From the NCBI RefSeq assembly GCF_024347535.1, contig NZ_AP025498.1:310001-374000 (forward strand): 64,000 bases of DNA, in the 5' to 3' direction. Positions 24,097-33,941 of the stretch are shown here, one piece after another. The notes under the pieces were generated by a model. That model ran no database searches. It saw only the letters and a program-made list of their open reading frames with translations, and was not told where the DNA came from. Made by a program: the position numbers and the translations under genes. Position 1 is the first letter of the stretch; each line of letters starts with the position of its first letter. The stretch is from Vibrio kanaloae (lineage in GTDB: Bacteria; Pseudomonadota; Gammaproteobacteria; Enterobacterales; Vibrionaceae).

Positions 24097-25890
24097 TTAA
24101 ATCCTTACGTCGTGGCGTTGGTCACGCCCCCAAACCAAATTGATGATCGCGCGTGACGCAAAAATGCCTGTAAACATACTGGTTAGAAGACCCAAACCTA
24201 AGGTCAATGCGAACCCTTGAATTGGTCCATTACCAATGGTGTACAGAGCCACGGCAACAATCATGGTGGTGACGTTGGCATCGAAGATTGAAGAGAATGC
24301 GCTATCAAAGCCACGGTCGATGGAGCTCGCAAAGCTGCGTCCTTCTTTCATCTTGTCTCGAATACGCTCAAAGATAAGCACGTTGGTATCGACCGCCATA
24401 CCGACCGTTAATACCAAACCCGCAATGCCTGGCAGGGTTAATACCGCACCCGGTAGCATTGCAATCAAACCAAATAGAGTGGTCATGTTAACGACCAATG
24501 CAGCGTTCGCAACCCAACCAAGGCGGCGATACCATAGCGCCATAAACGTGAGAGTTAGACCAAGGCCAAGTGCCAAAGCAGCAAAGCCGTTAGTGACGTT
24601 TTCAGCACCCAGAGATGGGCCAATGGTACGCTCTTCAATGATGGTCACTGGCGCAGTCAATGAACCAGCACGAAGCAATAGAGCCAGCTCTTGTGCTTCA
24701 GCCATGCTGCCTGCACCTGTGATTCTAAAGCGGCTACCCAATTGAGATTGGATGTTCGCCACACTGATCACTTCACTGGTTTTCTCGCTGTTACCGGCTT
24801 TGTCACGGCTGTATTCGCTGTAAACAGTCGCCATTGGCTTGCCGATGTTATGGCGAGAAAACTCAGACATTTTCTTACCACCCGCTGAATCCAGTGTGAT
24901 GTTTACTTCTGCGCTGCCCATCTCACCAATGCCACTGCGCGCATCGATAATGTGTTCACCGCTCAGCACTGCTTTGCGAGCAACCACGACACGATTGCCA
25001 TCTGAATCTTTCAGAGTTTGAGTATTGAGCGTTGCGTTGTCGTACACAGAGTAGAACGCTAATGAAGCCGTAGCACCAATCACGTCTTTCGCAGCTGCAG
25101 GGTCTTGTACACCCGGTAATTCGATACGGATACGGCTTTCACCTTGGCGTTGAATCGATGCCTCAGTGATGCCTAGCTCTTCAATACGGCTGCGCATGAT
25201 TTGCAGGTTTTGCTGAACCGTTAGGTTACGTAGCGTTCTTTGCTCTTCTTCAGACTGAGTTAACGTTAGCGATTTATCTGAACGGTCACGTTGCCATTGT
25301 GGGAACTCTTCACGAATCAGTTTTTGTGCTTTTTCGAAATCTGCATCTGTACGGAAGTTAAATTCAACTTGGTTGTTCATCACTTTACCGCGTGCATAAC
25401 GCACTTGGCTGGTGATCTCGTCGACCATAGCTTGAGCTTGTGCGTGATAAACCGTCTCCATATCCACTTCTAATAAGAATTGCACACCGCCACGTAAATC
25501 AAGGCCTAGCTGAATTGGTGCGAAGCCCATATCAGTTAGCCATTTTGGTGCTGCTGGCTCCATCGCGAGAGCAACCGTTGCGTTGTCTAGTAGGCGATCA
25601 TTCAGCACCTCTTTGGCTTTCGCTTGCTGCTCGGCATCTTCTAGGATAACCACTAAACGTTTGTCTTTTTGAAAGGCTGATTTGGCTTGGATGCCCTCGC
25701 TCGCAAGGTATTGAGTTACCTGAGTAGCATCGATAGTTTGCTCAGAACGGTTACTGATTTGAACCGAAGCGTTCTCGCCATACCAAGACGGCAGAGCACT
25801 TAGAACCATGATGACGATGGTGGCGATAAGCACCACGTATTTCCACTTTGCGTAGTGGTTGATTTGTTTTCTTGGAATGCGCTTTTTCAC
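24097..25890 (-). CDS. secD2: Protein translocase subunit SecD (second copy)
   Basis: A 597-residue inner-membrane protein. An N-terminal span is followed by periplasmic P1 domains with GLDLRGGVQFLLEVD near residue 130. The C-terminal membrane part has RTIGPSLGAENV, GIAGLVLTVGMAVDTNVLIFERIRD and FDANVTTMIVAVALY. The GMAVDTNVLIFE segment is the diagnostic fourth-span motif. I prefer the GTG at 25890, because AAGAAGAGA lies about 8 bases before it, over the TTG two codons upstream. The vemP gene upstream is separated by a 340-base leader. By analogy with V. alginolyticus, expression rises when VemP stalls the ribosome. Confidence 0.92.
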   Translation of the reverse strand: MKKRIPRKQINHYAKWKYVVLIATIVIMVLSALPSWYGENASVQISNRSEQTIDATQVTQYLASEGIQAKSAFQKDKRLVVILEDAEQQAKAKEVLNDRLLDNATVALAMEPAAPKWLTDMGFAPIQLGLDLRGGVQFLLEVDMETVYHAQAQAMVDEITSQVRYARGKVMNNQVEFNFRTDADFEKAQKLIREEFPQWQRDRSDKSLTLTQSEEEQRTLRNLTVQQNLQIMRSRIEELGITEASIQRQGESRIRIELPGVQDPAAAKDVIGATASLAFYSVYDNATLNTQTLKDSDGNRVVVARKAVLSGEHIIDARSGIGEMGSAEVNITLDSAGGKKMSEFSRHNIGKPMATVYSEYSRDKAGNSEKTSEVISVANIQSQLGSRFRITGAGSMAEAQELALLLRAGSLTAPVTIIEERTIGPSLGAENVTNGFAALALGLGLTLTFMALWYRRLGWVANAALVVNMTTLFGLIAMLPGAVLTLPGIAGLVLTVGMAVDTNVLIFERIRDKMKEGRSFASSIDRGFDSAFSSIFDANVTTMIVAVALYTIGNGPIQGFALTLGLGLLTSMFTGIFASRAIINLVWGRDQRHDVRI

Positions 25891-26230
25891 AGTCAAGATC
25901 TCTTCTTTTTACCAATCACGGTGAATAAATGAACGACACTAGCGCAGGAAAAAGGCTTGAGAACAAGGCAGGATTTTTCGATAAGTAGCTATTCTACAAT
26001 CAAAAATTCTAACGCAGTTATCGAGCATTTTAACCAGCTAGGGTGTCCAGTTATTTACTACGATTGGTATGTCTAATGTTTTGCGAACACGAGCGATAGC
26101 TAACCGCAACCAGAACAAGCTGATTGAAAGATAGTGATGCAAAAGCTGATGTCGCTATGTTTGTGTTGGTTAACTGGCGAGATCAACGGGCACAAGTGAC
26201 CATCGATACAACCAATTTAGGGTCAAACGA
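25891..26230 (-). promoter_or_regulatory. Leader between vemP and secD2
   Basis: About 340 untranslated bases. In V. alginolyticus an RNA structure here hides the secD2 ribosome site until VemP stalls. I see the secD2 site AAGAAGAGA and a complementary CUUCUU in the last vemP codons (26237-26242), only 6 bp and long range, so the switch cannot be confirmed by eye. No other gene is visible. Confidence 0.45.
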
Positions 26231-26743
26231 TTAGCTAAGAAGTTCTCGGAAATGCGAGTACTGGATGTTGCCCTCTTTCCACCCAGCAAGCCGGGAGGAC
26301 GGGGAACTCACAATGCTGGTCCAGTGCTGCTTGGAATCCAACAATGGTGTGTTGAAAAGCAGAGAAGCCAGTAATGAAGGGGGAGAGAAGTCGATCAATA
26401 GATGATAAGCAGGCTCAAGATCGGCCACGCTTTCTTGCTCGTTACTGAGCATACGTCTGAAGTTTGCTGCTTGAAGGCTTGATTCGGTGTCGTGATAGTT
26501 GGAACTGTCACCAGAAGGCACGGTGCCAAACGGAACCTTATCGCACTCTAAATAACCCGACGGATTATCCGTAGTGGCTTGTTTACACTGTTTTATCGAG
26601 GAAGATTGTTCATTCTGCGAAGGTTGCTCTTGAGCTGAGTATATTTGGAATGGCTTAGAAGGGAACGAATAGCCGTTAGAATTCACTAAGCCAAAGCTCA
26701 GTAAAAACAACATTAAGACTAATCGGGTACCTAGTTTAAGCAA
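26231..26743 (-). CDS. vemP: VemP-type export-monitoring arrest peptide
   Basis: A 170-residue secretory protein. It has a signal sequence (LGTRLVLMLFLLSFGLVNSNG), a Ser/Gln-rich middle and a C-terminal SRLAGWKEGNIQYSHF segment. This lines up with the arrest motif of V. alginolyticus VemP, as I remember it, at Arg, Gly-Trp-Lys-Glu, Asn and Tyr. VemP stalls its own ribosome near the last codons until its signal is pulled through Sec, and the stall opens secD2 translation. Here too the motif ends a few codons from the stop and secD2-secF2 follow. TTG is the likely start; an ATG ten codons later would shorten the signal's n-region. Middle residues differ between species, so annotators would call it hypothetical. 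Confidence 0.82.
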   Translation of the reverse strand: MLKLGTRLVLMLFLLSFGLVNSNGYSFPSKPFQIYSAQEQPSQNEQSSSIKQCKQATTDNPSGYLECDKVPFGTVPSGDSSNYHDTESSLQAANFRRMLSNEQESVADLEPAYHLLIDFSPPSLLASLLFNTPLLDSKQHWTSIVSSPSSRLAGWKEGNIQYSHFRELLS

Positions 26744-26900
26744 TGAACAACAATCCTGAATGGTAGAAACAGTGACAATATAGAACAGCTATGAAAGTTA
26801 CAATTGATTTGAAATCACAACCGCCGACATTTGACACTACGCTGACAATTGTTCACCTCATTGCGCTGTGTTTGCGCATCCTGCGTCGCGAGAAAACAAA

Positions 26901-26926
26901 AAGCCAAATGACTTAACATTTGGCTT
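26901..26926 (-). terminator. Terminator of the M16 protease gene
   Basis: A perfect 10-bp stem AAGCCAAATG / CATTTGGCTT with a 6-base loop. On the minus strand TTTTTGTTTT follows. Confidence 0.88.
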
Positions 26927-26983
26927 CGCTCCAAACCCGCAGATTCAGGGCTGATAGGTTACTTACCTGAAAAGCGATTTAGC

Positions 26984-29746
26984 TTAGCTTTGTGGTCTTA
27001 ACAAGTTCTTCAATTTATAACTGTTATCGCCAAAAATCTCTTTCGCATACTCCGTCATGTCTTTACTAGAAATAGAATCCGTCATTCTCTGTAGATCAAA
27101 CAATGCTTCAACACCATAGTCATGAATTAAGTAACGCGAAATAAACCAAGCTTGTTCAGTCGGCTTAGTTTGGAGTGGAGTGAGGTCTGCCAACAGCTGC
27201 TTAGCTGCCGTTCGAGTCTCATCTTCAGAAATCCCTTTTGCAGCTTCAACAATGACCTTATCAATCGCCTGTTCAATTTTATCTGAGTTTTCTGGAGCCG
27301 TTAAAGAGCCGATTAGCCAGTCATAGCTAGGCTCACTGTCTTGTGCGACCGAGTACACATAAGGCGCATAATCCAAACCTAACTCTTCACGAACATAAGC
27401 CGTTAAACGGCTCGACAACACACGCTGAAGCATATCGTCCATAAACACATCTTTTGCAGTTTTATCCCGAGCTTGCTGGGAAATCACACGCAATAAATAC
27501 TGGCTGCTGTCTTCATTATTGATGGATATATCCATTCGTTCTTTCGAATCAGTACTATAAGCCACCTTATAATGAGGAGACACAACGGCTTCTAGTGGCA
27601 ATGAAGCAACATATTGACGCACAAGAGGCTTGATTTCAGCGGGGTTAATATCAGCAACAATAACTAACGTATTGTCTCTCAATTTTTGAAAGAGTTGATG
27701 CTGCACGTTAAGTATATCTTGCGACGTGACAGCTTTGATATCGTCACTTTCAAGCATCATGTGGCGGCTGCTTGTTTGATAGCTATTGCGATTAACCATC
27801 TGAATAAATTGCCCCACAGGTGTTTCTAGATATGCGGTACGAGATTGAGCAAATTCAGACTTCACGGCCTCAAGCTGGTCACTGTCTATTTTAGGTTCAG
27901 TTACAATGGTGTGGAGCGCAGCTAAACCTTCTGCAAGCGTCTTTTTCTTGGCGCTTATTTCTAAGCCATGATGAGTAAAGTTGATGAAGGGATAGATTTC
28001 AATGTCTTCGCGTCTCAAGTGAGCGGTTAGCTCCGAACCACTAAATTTACCAACACCACTACGAATCGAAGCTTGCAGCGCAATTTCTACAGCAGGAAAC
28101 AGCGAAGGATCCAACGCCGCTTTTCCACCCTCACTCGCATAGTACACGCCAACATTATTACCCGCCTCAGAGTTACGTAAGTACCAAACTTCAATGCCGT
28201 TGCTTAATGTCCATTGCTTCAAATTAGGCTCGTCACTCACCTGAACTTGCTTTACAATTTTTCCTTGAGACGCTGGCACACTAAACGCAGAGCTTGCAGT
28301 AACGAGCAATGGTTTGTTGCCAGTTTTCTTATAGGCTCTCCTGACATCTTTTAGCTCGTCATTCATTGCCTGCAAATCTTCTTTAGACGATAAACCTAAT
28401 CCCAAAATATAAGGACTTGAAAGTAAATCATCTAAATTATCATTTACGGCTTTGAGATCTGTACTCGAAAGAAACTCTTTTAAACTCGATTTATAATCAA
28501 GCTGTGATTGAACCGTCTGGTTAATCACCAGTGCCGTCGACTTACCATTCGCATGAGCCACTGCATCCATTTTTTCCCAGTTCACTTGAATGTCATCAAG
28601 ATTCGCTTGGTAGGCCTGTATTACACTCATAAACTCATTCTCACTCACGCCATGATCACGTAAAGAAGAGAGAGTAGAAATAAACTGCTGCTGACTTTGC
28701 TCTCGACTATCGGCAGGAAAGCCAACCGTTGTAATAGAATAGCGTTGGTACTCTAATAAGTAAGGAATCGAAGCAACCCATTGCACTGGTAGCGCAGCGT
28801 CAACAAAGTCAGAATTCAATCTTTGTTGGATAAGTTGCTGAGCTATTTCGTCTAACCAAAGTTGATGTTGCTGCTCATGGCTGTGTGTCACTCTTTCCCC
28901 ACGATCAATGACAATCCCGATACTTGGTGACTCGCTCCCTGCGACGTACGCCACAAAATCTTGAGTATTGTAGTTCGTTGATAATTTCTTCACGGGAACA
29001 GGTGTCGTGCCTCTTTGCCAACTAGAGAAGCTTTTTTCGATCAACGGAATCACTTCTGCCAATGTAATATCACCTGAAACAATCACCTCGGTTAGTTGAG
29101 GTTGATACCAGGTTTGATAAAAGTTCTCTAATTCTTTGGCACTCACATTAGAAACGGATTTTTTATTGCCCATGGGATCGTGGCTTTGGTAATTCGTACC
29201 GTCAACCATATGATTATAGAACTGAAACGAAAGAGGCTTATCTTTAACTCGCGAGTGTCGAAACTCCCCAAGTATTACTCCTTTCTCTTTTTTGGTCTCA
29301 GTTTCGGAGAGCAGTAAACCATCACCAATATCTCTAAACCATGCCAGCGCTTTGTCTAGATTTTTATTATCGGGTAAATCCAACTTATAGAGCGTTTCTT
29401 GGTAAGAAGTATAAGCATTTAAGTCAGCGCCAAAGCTAGCACCAGATTGCTCAAATAGTTCTACTACATCATTACCTGAAAAATTTTTGCTGCCATTAAA
29501 CGCCATATGCTCAACAAAATGGGCGTAACCTTTTTGTTGTTCGTTCTCTTGAAAAGATCCGGCGTGAACAAGTAGGCGTACTGATACGAGTTGTTCTCGG
29601 TCAGGGTAAACGTGGTAGGTTAAGCCGTTATCTAACTCACCTGTGACCCAATATGGATCGGATTTCAATAACGTTTGCTGCTGAGGCGTTGAGCTGCAAC
29701 CTAGCAACGCGGTACTTAATACGACGACTAAATAGTGTGCTTTCAT
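26984..29746 (-). CDS. M16 family zinc metallopeptidase lipoprotein
   Basis: A 920-residue two-lobed insulinase/pitrilysin-type protease of the PqqL group. The start MKAHYL was chosen from AGAGAG upstream and a clean lipoprotein signal ending LLGC (Cys17). The inverted zinc motif HFVEH is at residues 76-80, followed by the conserved acidic stretch TKKEKGVILGEF. A second inactive M16 half lies at residues about 520-900 (LKQWTLSNGIEVWYLRN and later AYVREELGLDYAPYVYS). It acts in the periplasm or at a membrane, degrading peptides. Single gene with its own terminator, next to the TCS operon but separated from it. Confidence 0.88.
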   Translation of the reverse strand: MKAHYLVVVLSTALLGCSSTPQQQTLLKSDPYWVTGELDNGLTYHVYPDREQLVSVRLLVHAGSFQENEQQKGYAHFVEHMAFNGSKNFSGNDVVELFEQSGASFGADLNAYTSYQETLYKLDLPDNKNLDKALAWFRDIGDGLLLSETETKKEKGVILGEFRHSRVKDKPLSFQFYNHMVDGTNYQSHDPMGNKKSVSNVSAKELENFYQTWYQPQLTEVIVSGDITLAEVIPLIEKSFSSWQRGTTPVPVKKLSTNYNTQDFVAYVAGSESPSIGIVIDRGERVTHSHEQQHQLWLDEIAQQLIQQRLNSDFVDAALPVQWVASIPYLLEYQRYSITTVGFPADSREQSQQQFISTLSSLRDHGVSENEFMSVIQAYQANLDDIQVNWEKMDAVAHANGKSTALVINQTVQSQLDYKSSLKEFLSSTDLKAVNDNLDDLLSSPYILGLGLSSKEDLQAMNDELKDVRRAYKKTGNKPLLVTASSAFSVPASQGKIVKQVQVSDEPNLKQWTLSNGIEVWYLRNSEAGNNVGVYYASEGGKAALDPSLFPAVEIALQASIRSGVGKFSGSELTAHLRREDIEIYPFINFTHHGLEISAKKKTLAEGLAALHTIVTEPKIDSDQLEAVKSEFAQSRTAYLETPVGQFIQMVNRNSYQTSSRHMMLESDDIKAVTSQDILNVQHQLFQKLRDNTLVIVADINPAEIKPLVRQYVASLPLEAVVSPHYKVAYSTDSKERMDISINNEDSSQYLLRVISQQARDKTAKDVFMDDMLQRVLSSRLTAYVREELGLDYAPYVYSVAQDSEPSYDWLIGSLTAPENSDKIEQAIDKVIVEAAKGISEDETRTAAKQLLADLTPLQTKPTEQAWFISRYLIHDYGVEALFDLQRMTDSISSKDMTEYAKEIFGDNSYKLKNLLRPQS

Positions 29747-29925
29747 AACGATCTCTCTGAAGTGATTTTCTTCAATATATCCGATCGATAAAATGTAATA
29801 ATTTCTTATTAAATCAAACAATTAAGATTTGAGAGGCAATCGATATTGGCATGAAAATGTTTAATTTATAAATTACACGAATGAGTAAGAGTAAGTAAAA
29901 GGTAAGGTGTCATTAAGCTCGTTTA

Positions 29926-30750
29926 TCACATCCCTTTAAACCTGACTTGCGAGGCTCGGCTGATCGGTAGCTTTTCGCCTGACACATAAGCCGACATCTG
30001 ACCATAGAGCCCTTTCTTCACCTTATCAATGGCTGAAACTTTGACCACCACCGAACGGTGGATCTGCCAAAAATCATCCGGGTTAAGCTGGGCGATCAGC
30101 TCTTTTAGCGACACGCGAATAATAAATTCCTCTAGAGAGCCGCCTCGGCCTTTTTTGAATATCGAGACGTACTTGTCTTCCGCTTTGAAGTAAGCCACAT
30201 CATCGACGGCGATTAAGTGGATATCTTCTCCGACACTGGCTTTGAGCCATGTTAGATATTGAACTTGCTGTGATGTTGATTGGGATAATCGCTGAAGCTG
30301 ACTCATTAACGCCGCGATATCGGGTTGTACTGGCGTGCTATCTGATTTCTCTTGGTTGCTCGACAAGCGCGCTTGAACCTTCAGACATGTGGCAAGTAAA
30401 CGCTCTTCATTGATCGGTTTTAGCAGGTAATCCATCGCATTGAACTCAAAGGCTTTGACAGCGTATTCGTCATAAGCCGTAATAAACACAATCAATGGCG
30501 GTGAATCTAGCTTGTTGAGTTGTTTCGCTAGTGAGATTCCATCCAGCTCCGGCATACGAATATCGAGAAAGGCCACGTCAGGCTTAAGCTGCCGAATACT
30601 CTGCATCGCCTCCAAACCATTTTGTACCTTACTGACAATATCAAGTTCCGGCCAAACTTCAGCCAAGCTCTTGTCTAAGTGGTGTCTTAACAGTGCTTCA
30701 TCGTCTGCGATAATCGCCGTTACGCTTGGCTTTAATACTGGTTTTTTCAT
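29926..30750 (-). CDS. LytTR family response regulator
   Basis: A 274-residue regulator. The receiver domain is residues 10-130, with an acidic pair in [10 protein letters not shown], phospho-acceptor Asp in [13 protein letters not shown] and Lys in YLLKPI. The LytTR DNA-binding domain lies at about 165-274 ([35 protein letters not shown]). It pairs with the histidine kinase gene just upstream in the operon. LytTR pairs commonly govern envelope or peptide functions. Its target is likely the operon itself, by inference. Confidence 0.93.
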   Translation of the reverse strand: MKKPVLKPSVTAIIADDEALLRHHLDKSLAEVWPELDIVSKVQNGLEAMQSIRQLKPDVAFLDIRMPELDGISLAKQLNKLDSPPLIVFITAYDEYAVKAFEFNAMDYLLKPINEERLLATCLKVQARLSSNQEKSDSTPVQPDIAALMSQLQRLSQSTSQQVQYLTWLKASVGEDIHLIAVDDVAYFKAEDKYVSIFKKGRGGSLEEFIIRVSLKELIAQLNPDDFWQIHRSVVVKVSAIDKVKKGLYGQMSAYVSGEKLPISRASQVRFKGM

Positions 30751-30822
30751 GGTCAGTCCTTTAAATTCACACTGTAAATCATCTGTCTTTCGTCATTGGT
30801 CTATGCTTTCTGATTTGTAATT

Positions 30823-31857
30823 CTAGGCAGTTGCGTCAGTCAACGGTAATAAGATCGTCGAGACTACCCCGCCTTCAGCTTGTTCAGTAATCGTTAGGCT
30901 CGCCTTATCATCATAAAGGGTTTCGATCCTTTGACGAATATTGCTTAACCCAACACCGTGTCCCGTATTCGCAGAAGGCACTTTCAGCCCTGTGCCATTA
31001 TCTGATACTTCAATTTTGAGCTGATCGGCTTGTTGAGCTATTCGGATATTCACTTGGCCACCCGCCGCTTTGGGCTCAATACCGTGCGTGAGTGCATTCT
31101 CGACCAAAGGCTGAATCAAGAACGGTGGAATCACCTGCAAATCGCTAATCTCATGTGTTTCAATCGAGAACGTTAGGCGCTCACCCAAGCGTATCTTCTG
31201 AATATTAAGATAAGCGTCTAACAAGTCGACCTCTTGTGCGATGGTCGACTGCTCGGTGCGGCTGTTTTTCAAAGTCACACGCAACAAGTCGGTGAGTTTT
31301 TCGAGCATCAGCTTGGCTTTCGCGCTATCACTCTCAATCAACACATTGATGGTCGCAAGTGTGTTGAACAAGAAGTGCGGTTCAATTTGGCTTTGTAGCT
31401 GCTTAAGCTGACTCAATACCACCACCTTCTCTTGATCGGCCTGACGACGCTTGGCTACTTCCAGCTCATTATCGGCCCGTAGCTGTTGCTCTCGTGTATA
31501 GAAATAGTAAAAGCAAACCGAACAGAAAATCACACCGAGCAACACGACAGATTTAAGATCAGAGATATTAGAGCCAAAGAATCCATTCAACCAATAGTAT
31601 GCATTCAAGGTACCAAGAGTCATCGCGACCACCATAGAGATACCCACATCAAACACCTTCGATTTCCTCTTCAACACCTCAACCAAAATAAAAGAGGAGC
31701 CCACCGCGCTATAACCAAAACCAAAACTGATCGCGAGATTGACCACAAGGTCACCGCCCCAAATTGTCTGTGTGGTAATGGCGATGACGAAACAAAACAG
31801 AGTGGTTATTGTGAAGCTTTTAATCCATGGAAACTGACTATTTGAAAAAGTGTCCAT
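30823..31857 (-). CDS. LytS-type sensor histidine kinase
   Basis: A 344-residue membrane kinase. The N-terminal 130 residues hold about four membrane spans with no periplasmic sensor domain. The His_kinase domain has IEPHFLFNTLATINVL, where His is the phosphorylation site, and the N-box QPLVENALTHGIE. The G-box DNGTGLKVP and GLSNIRQR follow. Its ATG overlaps the stop of the barrel gene (TAATG), so it is translated with it. It is expected to phosphorylate the LytTR regulator downstream. Confidence 0.92.
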   Translation of the reverse strand: MDTFSNSQFPWIKSFTITTLFCFVIAITTQTIWGGDLVVNLAISFGFGYSAVGSSFILVEVLKRKSKVFDVGISMVVAMTLGTLNAYYWLNGFFGSNISDLKSVVLLGVIFCSVCFYYFYTREQQLRADNELEVAKRRQADQEKVVVLSQLKQLQSQIEPHFLFNTLATINVLIESDSAKAKLMLEKLTDLLRVTLKNSRTEQSTIAQEVDLLDAYLNIQKIRLGERLTFSIETHEISDLQVIPPFLIQPLVENALTHGIEPKAAGGQVNIRIAQQADQLKIEVSDNGTGLKVPSANTGHGVGLSNIRQRIETLYDDKASLTITEQAEGGVVSTILLPLTDATA

Positions 31858-33149
31858 TAAAATCGTCCTTTAATATTTAAAAGAATCATATGACTATCGG
31901 GTAAGTTGGCGTAAGCAGAATCACTTTTACCACCTAGAAAGCGTGCAGCAAGTTCCAATTCCAACGATGAATCGCCATTATCTAATGCTTGATAATTGAG
32001 CCACTGAGTCGCAATAAAGCCGCTATCTTGAGGAGACAACATCACATCGAATGTCGGCGTGATATCTTCAAGCCAGCCATGTGTCGAATCCAGAGACCAG
32101 TGAAACATGATGTTGTGTTGAACCAAATTGGCGTGTTGATAGCCTTGCGCATAAGAACCGGCCAGTGATGTTGCCGTCGCATTAACCGACAAAGACTCGG
32201 CACTTCCTATTGCGCTTTGCCATTCAGAATCACTCCAAGCTCGGCTATCAAACCAGTATTCCAGCACCACATTGTGGCCCATGTCATTCGCCCATGTTAA
32301 CCCTACTAACGCTTGATAAGCCTCGCCCTGCTCTTCAAGATAAACCGGTTTAAGCAGTGAGTTAGGCTGCCTGTAGCCAAGGCTTTGTCGTTGATAGACC
32401 ATCGAACCATGAAACTCCCAAGCGAGGTTCAACACCGAAACCAAACTCGCCCCAAGTAAACCGTGGCGTACATCGTCGTAATAAGCGACCCATTGATATT
32501 CATGATCGCCCACTAGATTGTAACGACGTACCCCAAAGCCTTGTTGCTGATTCTGCTTTTCGAATTCATTTACGTCTTGGGAAGTCCATGACGAGTCACT
32601 GTAAAGCAATGTCCACTCGCCCGTCATATCGAACAGTGACGCCGAGGCCACTCCTGCACCCTCTTCTGCGACAATGCCCACCGGATTTTGTCGATAAGGC
32701 TTGATGATGTCTAAAGGTCGATAGCCATAACCGACACCCCAATCGAGGCGAACCTTGCCGAGCGTGACATCGAGGTAATGGTCACCGATTAATGAATTCG
32801 ACAGCTCGACACCACCTTGCCAGAACAACTCACGCACAATAAATTCCGATTCAAAGCTCGCCTCTTGCCCTTGAGGGTTATTGCTTAGAATATCGTTGGC
32901 TTTCACTGCGAACAGACCAAGCCAATTGCCATAGCCAACCTCTAGATCCAGCAAGCCATTTACAGACTGACGATTATCAGACGCTAAAGGGCTGAATGGC
33001 GACTCTCTCGATTCAATCGCTTCAGTACTGAGTTGCCAATCCCACGCCAAGCTCAGGTCGCCCGCTTGAATCGTGTTACTCACACAAGACAAAGCAAGCA
33101 ACGTAGTGATTGAAGACTTTATGCGGAATCGGCGATTGGAAGCTTTCAT
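31857..33149 (-). CDS. Outer-membrane beta-barrel protein of an ABC/LolA operon
   Basis: A 430-residue exported protein. The start at ATG 33149 (AGGTGG before it) gives a signal peptide ending near SNTIQA. The rest is rich in alternating aromatic/hydrophobic strands with polar turns, and the final residue is Phe (NIKGRF), typical of proteins inserted by BAM. Motifs YGYRPLDIIKPYRQNPVGIV and VRLDWGVG are visible. I know no named family for sure; DUF1302-like barrels found beside lipid transporters are comparable. Its neighbours suggest it is the outer-membrane exit or acceptor of an ABC system. No porin signature. Confidence 0.68.
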   Translation of the reverse strand: MKASNRRFRIKSSITTLLALSCVSNTIQAGDLSLAWDWQLSTEAIESRESPFSPLASDNRQSVNGLLDLEVGYGNWLGLFAVKANDILSNNPQGQEASFESEFIVRELFWQGGVELSNSLIGDHYLDVTLGKVRLDWGVGYGYRPLDIIKPYRQNPVGIVAEEGAGVASASLFDMTGEWTLLYSDSSWTSQDVNEFEKQNQQQGFGVRRYNLVGDHEYQWVAYYDDVRHGLLGASLVSVLNLAWEFHGSMVYQRQSLGYRQPNSLLKPVYLEEQGEAYQALVGLTWANDMGHNVVLEYWFDSRAWSDSEWQSAIGSAESLSVNATATSLAGSYAQGYQHANLVQHNIMFHWSLDSTHGWLEDITPTFDVMLSPQDSGFIATQWLNYQALDNGDSSLELELAARFLGGKSDSAYANLPDSHMILLNIKGRF

Positions 33150-33158
33150 GACGTCCAC

Positions 33159-33941
33159 CTACAACCCAGATATGCTGTTACGCGATAGGTAGGCAGGGTT
33201 GTAATATTTATCCGCCAAGCTTTGTTCACTCACTTCGCGGTACTCAATCACGGTTTTCTTGCTTGGTTGAATCTTATCGAGCAAGGTCATCGACACAACG
33301 GTTGGTAATCCATCTCGCACGCCTTCGGTAAACCACGCTTGCTTCGCCAGTTTTCCCGAACGCAGATACATATCAGCTTTAACTGGGAATGCTCGGTCTG
33401 CCGTTAGCCACAGATCAATCGATTGATAGCTGGCACCCTTGGTTTTCGCCGCGAGCTTTAGGTGATGGGTATCGAGTGTCTCGCCTGTCGACATCTCAAC
33501 TTGTTGCTCGGCAACCCACTCACCTTGATAATCTTCACTCCAAGTAAGTGTCGAGATATCGCCTACCGAGGCTTCACCCAATAGCTTTTGCATCGGTGTG
33601 ATACGAATTGGTCGGCGTGACTTTGGCATCAGCAGCCAATAGTTATCTTCAATCATCAGCATCTTTTGACCTGCCTCAACGGCTGATTTAAAGACCACTA
33701 ATGACTCTCGGTTTGGCCTTGTGTAGACGTTGTATTCACGGATTTTGTCCAGTTGCTCGTCTTGATACAGCGCCACCAGAGATACTACCTTAGAGGCTTG
33801 TGCGCTGTTCAATCGGTAACCATCCGCCTTGGCGATCATCTCTGTGACCTGTTGTGAATCGACTGCCCAACTTGGTGTCGATGCTAGAACCAAAACCAAT
33901 ACAGAACCTAAAACAGTGAGTGAACGAGTAAATTTACACAT
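33159..33941 (-). CDS. LolA-like outer membrane lipoprotein-sorting protein
   Basis: A 260-residue periplasmic protein with a signal peptide ending near PSWA. The mature part has LolA-like beta strands: VYTRPNRESLVVFKSAVEAGQKMLMIEDNYWLLMPKSRRPIRITPMQKLLGEAS, the typical pattern of LolA/LppX-like proteins linked to transporters. It is not the general LolA, which is much shorter. Its start overlaps the permease stop by 8 bases. It may carry a lipid or lipidated molecule between the ABC permease and the outer-membrane barrel. Confidence 0.83.
   Translation of the reverse strand: MCKFTRSLTVLGSVLVLVLASTPSWAVDSQQVTEMIAKADGYRLNSAQASKVVSLVALYQDEQLDKIREYNVYTRPNRESLVVFKSAVEAGQKMLMIEDNYWLLMPKSRRPIRITPMQKLLGEASVGDISTLTWSEDYQGEWVAEQQVEMSTGETLDTHHLKLAAKTKGASYQSIDLWLTADRAFPVKADMYLRSGKLAKQAWFTEGVRDGLPTVVSMTLLDKIQPSKKTVIEYREVSEQSLADKYYNPAYLSRNSISGL

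Noticed and set aside
24236..24745. A 169-residue open frame on the plus strand inside secD2
   Set aside because: It is antisense to conserved secD2 codons and has no recognisable domain; it is a shadow frame.
25902..26242. Base pairing of the secD2 ribosome site with the end of vemP (AAGAAG with CUUCUU) as the switch
   Set aside because: Only 6 bp over about 330 bases; not enough without a folding calculation. Minimum-energy folding with stalled and free ribosome footprints would decide.
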